Below are positions 22,565-33,836 of a stretch of 64,000 bases of DNA, in pieces. Both the position numbers and the translations under genes were made by a program. This DNA comes from Cymodocea nodosa (Eukaryota; Streptophyta; Magnoliopsida; Alismatales; Cymodoceaceae), in assembly GCA_036874045.1 (NCBI GenBank), contig CM072345.1:823501-887500 (forward strand), read 5' to 3'. Position 1 is the first letter of the stretch, and every line of letters starts with the position of its first letter. The notes below the pieces were generated by a model that searched no databases, was not told the DNA's origin, and saw only the letters and a program-made list of their open reading frames with translations.

Positions 22565-24799
22565 TTAGCCTCTATTCCTAAGTTCATCTACTTCCTTCTG
22601 GAGTTTTTCTAATTGCTGCTCTAATTGGTTAATTCTTTCTTCACCTCTTGTAATGTCTCTAGAAGGTACAACTATCTCTGTAGCTACAAAATTTCTGTAC
22701 TCTTTCACTGAAATGGTTCTTGATTTGATCCTTTTTGATGCCCATTTAGTGAAATCGATACAATCCACCATCAGCAGTGGAATTAAATCTCCATAAAACA
22801 ATTTCTTCTTTACTATTCTCAGCTTGGAGATAAAAACTACAGACCAATTTATTTGAATTCTATTTACAACTGCAAACGTGGCCCATTTGACAAATTGACT
22901 TAATTCTATGTCATGGCCTTGTCGTTGATAGACATTCTTAATCAAAATGTTGGCTACCATGTGTGCTTTACCATTTAAATGTTTCAGTCTATTTAATATA
23001 GGCACACCAGGATTGATAGCCAAACTGTCCTTGATTTCATGTTTTGTCCATTCAATGGATGTTGTACTTTCCAAAATTTCCCGCCCTTTATTCTTTAATC
23101 CAAAAATGTTGTGGAGAAGCTCTGGTGTTATCTGTACATCTGCTTCCTCCACGTTGGAAATTAATTTTCCTTCTTCTTCTCTTAAATTAGCATAAAAGTA
23201 GGGCACTAGATTGTCATATACTGCATGCCCTCTTTCTTGAGAAATAAAATTCAGTAGACCTTAGAATTCAAATAATTCTTTGATTTCTTGCATTCCATCC
23301 CAATTTACTGGTCTACTGTATATAATATCATAACCCCTAATCTCTTGATATTTATTATAAGCTTCCTAACTGCAAAAATGTACTTCATTCAGAACTGTTG
23401 CTTCAATCGGGTCAGGAATGTGACTTTGTTGTTCCAAAGGGGTTTGTTCTTGATCTTCCTCTACTATAGGCTGAACTTGAACATGTTCTGTAGATTCCTG
23501 AATTTTTGCTTTTGCTTCTGTCTGTGGTGGTGAGCTGGCAGAACTCTCCACTCTGTCTTGAATTCTTTTCAAAAATTGCTGAAGAGTTTCTTGCTCTTAA
23601 GTGGAATCTGCAAAGTCATTTTTGTCCAAATGGCTTCGTTCAGCTTCTTCATTTTCTGTTCTTTCTTCTTCCTCCTGAATACCAATATGCTCTGTCACTG
23701 TTCTTTCTGATTCTGTGGCAGATTGGGATAGAGTCACGGGCATTTCAGTTTCTGCCCTAGTTTCTATTTCTTCTTCTTGTACAGGCTGCAGATTAATTTC
23801 AACCTGATTTTCTTCTTCTTTTTGCTCCTACTGTTGCTGCTCCTACTCCTCCTTAGAATCGGATAGCAGGTTTATGAAAATTGGCTTCACAGGCCCTGTT
23901 GACATTGGTACTTCAGATTTAATCTCCTTTTGACACTCAGACTTTATCTCTTTTCCTTTCCTTTGTGTGATTAATTATGCCTGGTCTTCCTCTTCTTCAT
24001 CTGAGATTAAATCTAAAAATAAAGGCTCTACACACCTTTGAGTCACAGGTACTAGCTCTTCTTGTTTAATTTTTTCAATAATTGCTGGTCTCGAAGGTCC
24101 AGCTTCAGCTTCTTTTCTTGCAGCAAATCTGACAGCAGTTCTAGCAGTAGCTTCTTGATGCTGTTCCACTTTAATTTTATATTGGGCTTGCAATTTTTTT
24201 GCAACCCTCCTATGGCGTAGTGCATCAAACACTAAATGTGCTTTGGCTACTGCTAAATCTTCTGGTTCTCCTTGGTTTCTTCCAACTTGAACTAGTGCTT
24301 GAAATTCTTTTAATTCTTCTTTAGTCGAAGGTCCCATCATTGCTGCTAGTGCCAATGGCTTAAATGGTGGAACTGAAGGTCCTGGCTATTGTTCCTTAGG
24401 AACAAGTCTTTTAGTAGTTGGCTCCTCCTGTTGTTCCTTTACTTGTTCCTACAGCCTTATTACACCCCTTGCACGACCAGCAATGCGCTTCTTGAACCAT
24501 AATCTGGCTTTGCGTTGGATTAGCTCTAGGGCTATTTCATTGTTCGGCCTGATTTTTTTTTCTTTGCTTAAAGCAATTTCTGTCGCTACTTTTATTTTTG
24601 TTTCTACTATCTAGGGTATTTGTATACCCAAATCAACCAAACATTTCCTCAAGTTGAAGAGTTCTGATTCTACCTTTTGTAGCTCTTTTTCTCTTGTCGT
24701 GTTCCAAATCTTCTACTATGTGTGCCAATCTTCTGACTCTTTCAGAAACTATGTTGTGTCCACTGCATCTTCCTAGAACTCAGGTGTCATCTTCCTCAT
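22565..24799 (-). pseudogene. Athila-1 ORF3 (envelope-position gene; plant-transposon domain)
   Basis: The frame starts at ATG 24799 (MRKMTPEF) after pol. About 450 residues are rich in Glu, Gln and Lys. They include two hydrophobic-acidic motifs, LFLDLISDEEEED (about 23978-24030) and PIFINLLSDSKEE (about 23855-23895). A conserved C-terminal domain of about 250 residues follows (ELFEF, PYFYANLREEEG, ITPELLHNIFGLKN, RLKHLNGKAHMVANIL, NRIQINW, KKLFYGDLIP, KRIKSRTISVKEY), resembling what I recall as the Pfam 'putative plant transposon protein' family. A coiled coil INQLEQQLEKLQKEVDELRN ends it. No clear signal peptide or membrane anchor is seen, so true envelope function is doubtful. About ten stops break it. 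Confidence 0.75.
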
Positions 24800-24954
24800 C
24801 GTGGAGTTACACAATGGTATGGAATCGCTTTGATCTCTACTGTTCTAAGTTCTAAATGGTTTGCCGGATAATGCCCCCAAAACCCTAGGTTTTAGTTTAA
24901 ATAAGCCCTAAGTTTAGGTGGGTAATCGGGTCATTTCCTGAACCAACTATTGCT

Positions 24955-25055
24955 CTCTCATCCGTGATCTTAACTATAGTACTCTATTGAGTTAACTGTA
25001 ACTCAAGACTCAACGGAGTAAGTTCGTTGAGTTAAGCGTAACTCAATAGACTTCA
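24955..25055 (-). other. stem-loop motif block upstream of ORF3 (Athila-1)
   Basis: Contains ATTGAGTTAACTGTAACTCAA and TTCGTTGAGTTAAGCGTAACTC, inverted repeats of the leader motif. It lies between the end of pol (25331) and ORF3 (24799). A further half-site (CGTGGAGTTAC) overlaps the ORF3 start region. Confidence 0.65.
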
Positions 25056-25330
25056 CGTACAAATAGATATAATAAATAAAAAACTTAAGATAATAGTTTT
25101 TCTATTTTTTTTTTTTACCGGTTTAACCGATACTATGTTTCGGTCAGATCTAATTTTTTTCCTAGTTGAACCGATACTATGTTTTGGTAAAACCAACATT
25201 TTTTATTGAAAATTAATATACATATTTTTATGTTCCGGTCATACCGATGGATCCGGTCGGTTAAACCGCAACGATTTTTATATTTTATAATTTTTTTATT
25301 ATTTATATAAACATAAAAACTGATTTCTTA

Positions 25331-28300
25331 CTAAGTAAAGTTCGAGTAGTCCTCTACTCTGACTTCTTCTATAATTCCAAAAGAACTTTTTGGTATTTTC
25401 AGAATAGGTCTAAGTCTTTGTCCATTTACTTTAAATATATTCTGATTTTTAGGATTTTCAATCTCAATAGCTCCATAAGGATAAATATTTCAAACTATGT
25501 AAAGGTCCTGCCCATCTAAATCTTAATTTTCCTGGACGGTTATGAAGTCTAGCCATATAAAGATATACTTCTTGTCCTATTTCAAAGCTTTTTGGAATAA
25601 TTTTCCTATCATGCCAGAATTTCATTTTCTCTTTTTCTCTTACTATCTTCGAATAAGCTTCATTTCTAAATTCTTCGAGTTCAATTAATTGCATTTTCCT
25701 ATTTTCAGAAGCTTGATTTAAATTAGTGTTTAGAGTTTTTAATGCCTAATAAGCTTTATGTTCTATTTTAGTTGGTAAATGATAACTTTTTCCATATACT
25801 AGTCTAAAAGTTGACATACCTAAGCTAGTCTTATAAGTAGTTCTATAAGCCCAAAGTGCATCTATCAATCTATTAGCCTAATCTGTTCTAGTAGGATTTA
25901 CTACTTTTTCTAAGATTAACTTAATTTGTTTGTTTGCACTTTCTACTTGTCCACTTGTTTGCGGATGATATGATGTTGCAATTTTGTGGTTTACTCCATA
26001 TTTCTTCATTAAGGCTTCAAAAGTTCTATTACAGAAATGAGTTCCTCTATCACTGATAATAGCTTTAGGTTTTCCAAATCTGGCAAATATATTGGTTCTT
26101 ATAAATTGTATTACCACTTTGTTGTCATTAGTTTTTGTAGGAATAACTTCTATCCATTTAGATACATAATCCACCCCCAACAATATGTAATTAAATTGAT
26201 TAGACATAGGAAATGGACCCTAAAATCTATTCCCCACACATCAAAGATTTCAACCTCAACAATAGGATTAAGAGGCATCACATTCCTATTTGATATTCTT
26301 CCTATTTGTTGACAACTTAAACAATTTAAGCAATATTTATGAGCATATTTGAATAGTGTTGGCCAATAAAATCCACATTGCAGAATTTTTGCAGCAGTTT
26401 TTTCTGAACCAAAATGCCCTCCACAAGCTTGGTCATGACAGAAAGACAGTATGCTCTGATATTCAGTTTCTGGAACACACCTCCTTAAAATCAGATCATG
26501 ACATTTCTTAAATAAGTATGGGTCTTCCCAATAGTAATATTTTACTCTTGAGAAAAACAATTTCTTATCTTGTCTATTTCAATCCTTAGGTGTTAAACCA
26601 GTAACTAAGTAATTAACTATGTTTGCGTACCAATGTATTGTGTTGATGGTCATTAATTGTTCATCAAGAAAATTATCCTTAATTTCAATATTTGATTTTT
26701 ATATTTGTAATCTTGATAAATGATCTGCTACTACATTCTCACAACCTTTTTTATCTTTAATTTCTAGATCAAATTCTTGTAATAATAATATCCATCGGAT
26801 CAATCTAGGCTTAGTCTCTTTTTTTGCTATTAGATGTTTTAAAGCTGAATGATCCGTGTATACTATTACTTTAGCTCCAATCAAATATGATCTAAACTTT
26901 TCTAAGGTAAACACAACAGCTAATAGTTCTTTTTTAGTAGTTGTGCAATTAACTTGAGCATCATTTAAGGTTTTGCTTGTATAATGAATCACTCTAGGAG
27001 ATTTTTCTATCATTTATCCCAACACTGCTCCTACAGCAAAATCAGATGCATCACACATTAATTCAAATGGATGGCTCCAATCAGGTGCTTGAATTATAAG
27101 AGTTGAAATTAAGCTTGTTTTAAGTCTAAAAATGCTTCCTTGCAATTTTTATCAAAGTTAAATAGGACATCTTTTAATAGATTAGTTAAAGGTCTAGCTA
27201 TTTTTCTAAAGTCTTTAATAAATCTTCTATAAAAACCAGCATGTCCTAGAAAGGATCTAATATCTTTTATTGATTTAGGTTCTGGTAGATTAGAAATTAC
27301 TTCTATTTTAGCTTTATCTACTTCCAACCCTTTCTTAGAAACAACATGCCCTAAGACTATTCCTTATTTAACCATGAAGTGACATTTTTCCCAATTTAAA
27401 ACCAGATTTTTTTCCACACAGCGTTTTAATATTTGGTCTAAATTTTTTAAACAAACTTCATATGAGTTGCCATATATAGTAAAATCATCCATAAATATTT
27501 CTAAAAAATCTTCAGTCATTCCAGTAAATATGCCTTGCATACACCTTTGAAATATAGCTGATGCATTACATAATCTGAATGACATTCTCTTAAAAGCATA
27601 AGTTCCATTAGGACAGGTGAAAGTTGTTTTCTCTTGATCCTCTAATGCTACTGGAATTTGATTATAACCTGAATACCCGTCTAGGAAACAAAAATATTCT
27701 TGCCCTGCTAATCTTTCCAGCATTTGATCTATAAAAGGTAATGAAAAATGATCTTTTCTAGTCACATCATTCAACTTTCTATAGTCTATACATACTCTCC
27801 AGCCTGATTGAATTCTAGTAGGTATCAAGTCTTGACTTTCATTCCTAATAACTGTTAATCCTGATTTCTTGGGAACTACATGGATTGGGCTAACCCACGA
27901 GCTATCAGAAATCAGATAAATTATGTCATTATCTAACCATTTCACTATTTCCTTCTTGACTACTTCTTTAAGGTTTGGATTTAATCTCCTCTCAGGAATT
28001 CTAACAGGTTTAGCATTCTCTTCTAAATATATGTGGTGACAGCATAAAGTTGAACTTAACCCTTTTATATCAGTCATAATCCATCCTATTGTTTTTTTAT
28101 AACTTTTCACTACATCTATTAAATTATCTATTTGATCCTCTTTTAAATCTGAAGCAATAATGATTGGACAGGTTCGTTTCTCTTCCAGAAATATATAGGT
28201 TAATTCAGGAGGTAAATGTTTTAATTCTAAATGTTGCCCATCAGAAGCTAGAGCTCCTAATTGAACATCATCATTTTCTAAATTAATTTCTTCTAGATCT

Positions 28301-28813
28301 CCTATATTTATGCTTTCACTTTCCTCTAAAGTTTTAGAATTGATTTGCCTATTTAATTCTTCTTGAATCACATCATCTAACATATCTCCTTCATCCTCTA
28401 AAAAGTCTATGGTATGTAAGGACATTTCTAACTTCTCAAACTTTTCTGGTTTGAAAATATTTAATTGAGTATCCTCATTGCCATATGATAACTTCATTAC
28501 TCCAGTTTTACAATTTATAATAGCCCTTGATGTTGCTAAAAATGGCCTTTCCAAAATTAAAGACGTATCACTATTTTTATGCTTAATTTGTTGGGAATCC
28601 AAAATTACAATATCAATAGGATATATCAAGTTTTTGATTTTAATTAAGACATCTTCTATTTTTCCTCTAGAGTATCTTATACTTCTATCAACTAATTGAA
28701 TAACCGTACTAGTAGGAGTTAAGCCCTCTAATCCTAAGGATGCAAATATATCACTTGGCATAACATTTGTACCTGCACCTAAGTCTATTAAGGTTCTTTC
28801 TAGAATGGTATTT
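25331..28813 (-). pseudogene. pol: Athila-1 pol: protease, RT, RNase H, integrase (broken)
   Basis: Gypsy-type order. The protease has DLGAGTNVMPSDIF at about 28760-28795 and LERPFLATSRAIINCKTGVM. The RT spans about 28020-27365 with WRVCIDYRKLND, FLDGYSGYNQIPVALEDQEK and the catalytic FMDDFTIYG. Connection: SFLGHAGFYRRFIKDF. RNase H has [18 protein letters not shown] and [11 protein letters not shown]. The integrase zinc finger has CHDQACGGH and CLNCLSCQQIG. The DDE core is VDYVSKW, ISDRGTHF and SGQVESANK, and the C-terminal part is WHDRKIIPKSFEIGQEVYL. The DGYSGYNQ wording is typical of Athila. Frame breaks occur near 27360, 27110, 26700, 26200 and 25700. It ends VEDYSNFT, stop at 25331-25333. 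Catalytic triads of integrase remain, but the chain cannot be translated. Confidence 0.9.
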
Positions 28814-28814
28814 C

Positions 28815-29790
28815 AAACGAAGTACTACATGAAATTAGAAAAGCTGTTCAAGATGAGAAAAATTTCTGTTGGAAATTTATTCGAAATTATGTTGAAACAC
28901 AGTTTAGACTAAAACAGACTGAACTTTCCGCATTGCATTTATGGAAAAGAAATTTACAACCTAACCTTGCGGTTGTAAGTTCTGGACATGTACAAGAGAT
29001 ATCGGTATAGTCTATCACTTACTATGGAAAGAAGTGGGGACCAATGATCAAAAATGCAAACAGGGAATTACAATCCTTGTATTCCCAACATTATTTTCCC
29101 CCAGCTGTTTTAGATGATATTAAATAGTGTATAGATGAATAGAAAACTGCCATTAGCAAAATGGGCCTTCGAAGTGAAGGACAAAGAGTTTATCAACTCA
29201 AAACGGCAGAGGTTGAGAGCTTAAAACTCTATATTTCATTATTACCACTTAGGCATCATGATGAAGGACCATCAAGACAACAGGTGCCTTTAGCAGGAGA
29301 AATTAAGACAATTTTAGAACCTCCTGAACAACCTGAAACACTGCAGACATATAGTCGGAAAAAGAAAAAGACAATTGAATATTTTGGACTAATTGCAAGT
29401 GTACAAGGAATATTGCAGCAAAAAGAAGAATCAGTGAAAAATGGAAAACTATGCTCCATTGTAGAAGCTGGACAGACATTTTTGTCGGGAATCCTAGCAG
29501 ATGTGACAAATATTGGCTTACAAGCATATACTCTAAGGTATTGTGTCACATTAGTGCATAATGTATCTTTTAATACAATGGACAATTTTTCACATAATGT
29601 TGCAAGCACACATTCTTTTCCTACGGAAAGAGAGCATGTAGGAAATTTTGATGATACATATACAGATGATATCAAATTTCATGATATTATTGATGACATA
29701 GACACTGAGTCTATGAATTTTGAAGATATTTCATTTGAAGAGGAATGTACAGATATTCTTCCTCTTACTATATCTCGAATAGAGACTTGA
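28815..29790 (+). pseudogene. SIRE-1 extra ORF S1 (5'-truncated)
   Basis: One frame runs from the Athila-1 breakpoint to the TGA at 29788-29790, with about three TAG stops at Gln-type positions before ATG 29161. Markers: LHLWKRNLQPNLAVVSSGH, ITYYGKKWGPMIKNANREL, MGLRSEGQRVYQLKTAEVES, TYSRKKKKTIEYFGL. An acidic Asp-rich C-terminus follows (FDDTYTDDIKFHDIIDDI). The same protein is encoded at 59566-60348 on the minus strand, also beside SIRE 3' sequence. I do not recognise the family. Its place after pol and before the polypurine tracts is where Sireviruses carry their envelope-like gene. Confidence 0.7.
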
Positions 29791-29872
29791 ATTTTGGTAC
29801 AGTTGCTTATACTACACTTTATATATATGGTTATGTCTATTACAATATATCGTATACTTGTTGATAAATGTA

Positions 29873-31288
29873 TATAATCAACAACATACACAGTTACAAA
29901 TAGAATATGATACTACCAATGTCTCACATATACAAATTTTAGAAATATAGGATGATTCTATTCCACAAACAGATATAGAACATTCTTTCATACAAAGACA
30001 GTTATATAGATCAAATATAGATATACATGTTGCTGATATACAGATTGTTACAGAGAATGTTACTACTGAAATGTTTCCAGAAGAACAAACAAAAGAAATT
30101 CAATAGATTATTGATACGACAATAACAGATATTTCAGACATTTATACTAGTTTTGATGGAAATTCCACTAGTTTTGAAAGATCTGAAAATATAGATGCTA
30201 TTGATAATATTGAAACAAGTCCCAGATCAGAACATCATTACAGGAAAATACCTAATCCTGAACAAAGTTTAGATGAAAATACACTATTATGGTTCAGAAA
30301 TAATTCCTGTTTTGACAAATTTCAGACATATAAAACTTTTACAGTTTTATATTCAAGACTAGTTAAGTTTAAAGGGATGGCACACATACGAGAACTGTTT
30401 GAATTTCAAGGCTTGTTGACTCTACTTCCACAACAGCCAGGCTATCTTGCTATACTTGAACTTATCAGTTGTTTTTACTCAAACTTAATAGTGGAAGAAG
30501 GTATTCCTGTTTCTAATATACAAGACAATGACATATATTTAACTCTAGATTTACTTCATTAGGTATTTGGTCTGAAAAATGAAGGAGTTAAATTATCAAA
30601 AAGAAAACAGGTTTATCATTTGAGATGGGACATTCAAACTTTAGTTAAAGATCCAATTGCCAACATACCATTAAGGTTACTAAATGACTTAAATGGCCAA
30701 GCACGTTTTATTGCAAAAATATTGCATGCTACATTGTTTCAGAGGTTTGGTTATGAGGCATAAGTTGGCAGATGTTGTCTTTATGCTACATATGCATTAA
30801 TTAACAATATATAGGTGAACTGGTATGATATTTTTGTTTCTCATATCTTACATTTGCAGAGTAAATTATTTTATGTTGATACGATTTTGAGAATTGTGGC
30901 AAGTCAAACATATATTACACCTTGGCCACATAAAAGATTAAAGTCAAGATCTTTCTTTGCAAAGGAACTCCAAAAATACCAGGAAGCAGATACACTTATC
31001 CTCAGACAACAACAACAACAACAGGATCAGCAAACACAGCAACAATCCACACAATTTACAGAAACACAGCAACATACAGATATACAACAAGAAATACATA
31101 CAGATATACAACAAGGTATACATACAGATACACATACAGGTATAGATACAGACATTCATACTGAATTTTTACAGCAACCATCACAAGTTTCTCACAATGA
31201 TTTAGATCAAGCATTACTTGATCAAATAAACAGAGTTAGTATAGAAATTGCAAAGAAAATTTCAGATACTCTTATTGATATTTTTTGA
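29873..31288 (+). pseudogene. SIRE-1 extra ORF S2 (homologue of Athila ORF3)
   Basis: This lies in a different frame from S1. After an acidic Thr/Ile-rich part, a conserved domain begins near 30330: VLYSRLVKFKGMAHIRELFE, FYSNLIVEEGIPVSN, FGLKNEGVKLS, LNDLNGQARFIAKIL, VNWYDIFVSH, SKLFYVDTILRIVASQ, KRLKSRSFFAKELQKY. It closes with a Gln-rich run and a repeated DIQQ-IHT segment (about 31075-31165). Stop at 31286-31288. Stops interrupt it at LLH*VFG, EA*VGR and NI*VNW. The domain aligns residue by residue with Athila ORF3 but is clearly diverged. No signal peptide or transmembrane helix is evident. The role is unknown. Confidence 0.75.
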
Positions 31289-31370
31289 AGACACAAAGAC
31301 TTGTGATAATACTAATTATGTATTACATGATTTATTTCTTGTAATTTGTAACCAAAAATATTATGTCAAC

Positions 31371-33571
31371 TGTTTGTGTTTTCCCAGCACGAGACCAGAA
31401 TATCTGATTAGATCTCCAATAACGTACCAAAAAAACTTGGATTTGTTACTTCTATTTTTTACTTAGTTAATTTATCTTTATGCCTATTCTTTTCTTTTAG
31501 AAGTAAACAAACAACCTTTAATACAATTTAGATATTAATTCCAATTTGTACTTTAATTGCAAGTGCATAGTGTCTATTGTATCAGTGTGCAAGTACAGGT
31601 CGATCCCATAGGGAATTGTTGAAGAACTTGAGAATTGTTCATTTGTTAATAATCAAATTTATATATTCAATATGCTCTCCGTTGAATTACAGTTAACTCA
31701 ACGGACTAACCTCATGGACTTAAGTTAACTCCACGAGCTTACCTTTTTCCTTTTAATACTGCTATTTACAGAGGAATTCAGCCAATCATTGGGTGATTCC
31801 ACAGATTGTAAATAACATCAATTAAGCTCTTTAATGTTAGTTAACATTGGATTTATCATTAAGCAATACTAACATTCAGATAATTCAAACAGTAACCATT
31901 AAAATCTTTAAGTCTTTTGAACGAACTAATTTCAGTAAACTGTAAAACTAAAACAACATAAAATAATCATAACACTGACAAAGATAACATTAATCACGAT
32001 ACAACACAAACAATACAACACTCAAATACAACATACAAACATAGATAAATTATTTTTGGTATTTTTGTTTTAATATGAACATGGAAATGGGCGAAAGGTG
32101 AAATGTAAAGTAATCTCACTTGATAGTAAATACTTCTGACACTACTTGCAACGCGATTACACCACTGAAAATTAAACCACTTACAATTCTGTCTCCTCTC
32201 CCTATAGAATCGCGAGTCTAGAATTGCAAGATGATCTCCTCTTTAGCATACAGGCATCAACCCGAAGCCAAGGCTAAAAGCTTTACGATCTCCTGAAATA
32301 TGAGTCGGCGCTTGGTGAAAATGGCTTCCCTTCCCGCGACGCGATCACTCCTCACAGTAGTTGTCAGGCATTGTGTTTGGCTCGGAATCGACCCGACATC
32401 AAGAAAGTATCCTCACAAACATCCGATGGTTGGTGATTGTGGTGGTGGTAATGATGGTTGGTGTGATACTTTGTAGAATCGCCGAAACTGTCTGCAGAAA
32501 GCTTGGTGCTCCTCCTTTGTATACACTGGTCGTCCATCGATCATATACTTTATTTCTTTTTCTTCTTTTCTTTTATATTTCTTCAGTAGTAACTGCTTCT
32601 ACTTGAATGGTCGGTTGGATTTCCTTCATTCATATCAACAGCGATGCTTTCTTCTCCCTACGCGATACGTGTAGTCGTGGTTTTTCTTCCAACTGTCCTG
32701 TTTCTGCAACCGCTACAGTGGCATATTAGAAAATAAATAGTCCGTGGAGTTATAGATAACTCAACGAACTTTCTTCGTTGATTTAACAATAAAATAGGTG
32801 CATAAATTTAACTATCCGATGCTTAGGTACATTTCAGATACTTATAAACTTAACTATCCGATGCCTAGATGCATTTCGGATAGTTATAGATAACTCACCG
32901 ATATATAACTTAAGTAAATCTACCAAATCTCGACATGTGTCAGCAGCAGTTTAATCATAAAATAACATTTCAGAGAGTTACAGAGCTAACTATCCGATGC
33001 TCAGATGCATTTCGGATAGTTAGAGATAACTCACCAAAAATCCACTTAAGTCACTTTCCCAGAACATGACACGTGTCCTCAGCTATTTTATAAATAAAAA
33101 GAGATTTCAGAGAGTTATACATATATCTGTTCGATGCCCAGCTATAATTTCGGATAGTTATAGATAACTCACCGAAAGTTCACTTAAGTCATGCATTATG
33201 GTTTCGACACGTGTACTTCAGGAAATAATAAAATATTCTTTCAAAACATAACTATTCGGCTATTTAAACATAACTATCCGACATGTTCGGTCTGTTAAAC
33301 ATAACTGTCCGAAATATGTCCAGTATATTAAACATAACTGTCCGAAATATCAGAAAATTTAGATACTTAAGAATTTCACAGCTTGCAACTTACCGACAGT
33401 TCAAAAATGTACTAAATTGACATTAATTCCCCAAAATTAAGCAGATTCTTCAATTAAAGCATATAACAGTGCAATTATAATATAATGTCTTAATTCTCAT
33501 ATGATAAGCTAAATATTATGCAATTAACCATCATTTAACCGTTAATAATATGCACTTTTTCATTCTAAACA
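31371..33571 (-). repeat. solo Athila LTR inside SIRE-1
   Basis: It runs from TGTTTGTGTTTTCCC to TTCATTCTAAACA on the plus strand and is flanked by direct repeats TCAAC (31366-31370 and 33572-33576). The uninterrupted SIRE target reads ATTATG-TCAAC-TGTTTACTG, matching ATTATGTAAACTGTTTAC in the other copy. The TATA position is mutated (TGTAAATA on the minus strand near 31763). G-boxes survive at 33068-33077 and 33206-33215; the first is CATGTG. Two near-perfect hairpins: arms TAACTATCCGA / TCGGATAGTTA at 32851-32886 and a 12-bp pair at 32986-33023. Confidence 0.9.
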
Positions 33572-33576
33572 TCAAC

Positions 33577-33836
33577 TGTTTACTGAATTTAATGTTATGT
33601 GATTATTTTTCATAGTTTATGTTTAAATAGTTTATGCTTAATCCATAAATTTTATGTATGTTTGAAACTATCATTTTGATTAATATATACTTAGTAAGAT
33701 TTCCTTCCTTACATTTAACTTGCTTAACTTCCTCAAGGGGGAGAAAATAGTTTGTTTACTTTTTTATAATGCCAAAAAGGGGGAGATATAAATTATGTGA
33801 CTTATTAGGTTTTGACATCATCAAAAAGGAGGAGAT
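33577..33836 (+). other. SIRE-1 3' end with three polypurine tracts
   Basis: CAAGGGGGAGAAAA (about 33734), AAAAAGGGGGAGAT (about 33774) and AAAAAGGAGGAGAT (33823-33836, touching the LTR). Repeated polypurine tracts ahead of the 3' LTR are a known Sirevirus trait. The plus-strand primer in use would be the last. Confidence 0.85.

Larger units (their letters stand above)
14958..28814 (-). mobile_element. Athila-1: Ty3-gypsy Athila-like retrotransposon, 5'-truncated, inserted in SIRE-1
   Basis: Read on the minus strand, right to left: protease (28790), RT, RNase H, integrase, ORF3, a displaced gag N-terminal half, F-box ORF, 3' noncoding region, polypurine tract and 3' LTR (17154 to 14958). The 5' LTR, primer site and gag C-terminal half are missing: similarity to Athila-2 ends at about 28813 inside 'TAGAATGGTATTT', just upstream of the protease DLGA. 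The sequence to the right is SIRE-1 ORF S1. A deletion after insertion that also removed SIRE-1 sequence is the simplest explanation. The flank GGGGG (14953-14957) differs from the TCAAC that flanks the right-hand LTR, so 31371-33571 is a separate insertion. Confidence 0.8.

Noticed and set aside
22565..24799. ORF3 as a true retroviral envelope
   Set aside because: No signal peptide, furin-like site, fusion peptide or membrane anchor is visible; only the position is envelope-like.
29256..29675. 139-codon Ser/Phe-rich minus-strand frame opposite S1
   Set aside because: Antisense shadow; the plus frame matches the independent copy at 59566-60348.
14958..33571. One full Athila element with LTRs at 14958 and 31371
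   Set aside because: The right LTR has its own TCAAC duplication, no primer site follows it, and S1/S2 between are on the opposite strand and belong to SIRE.
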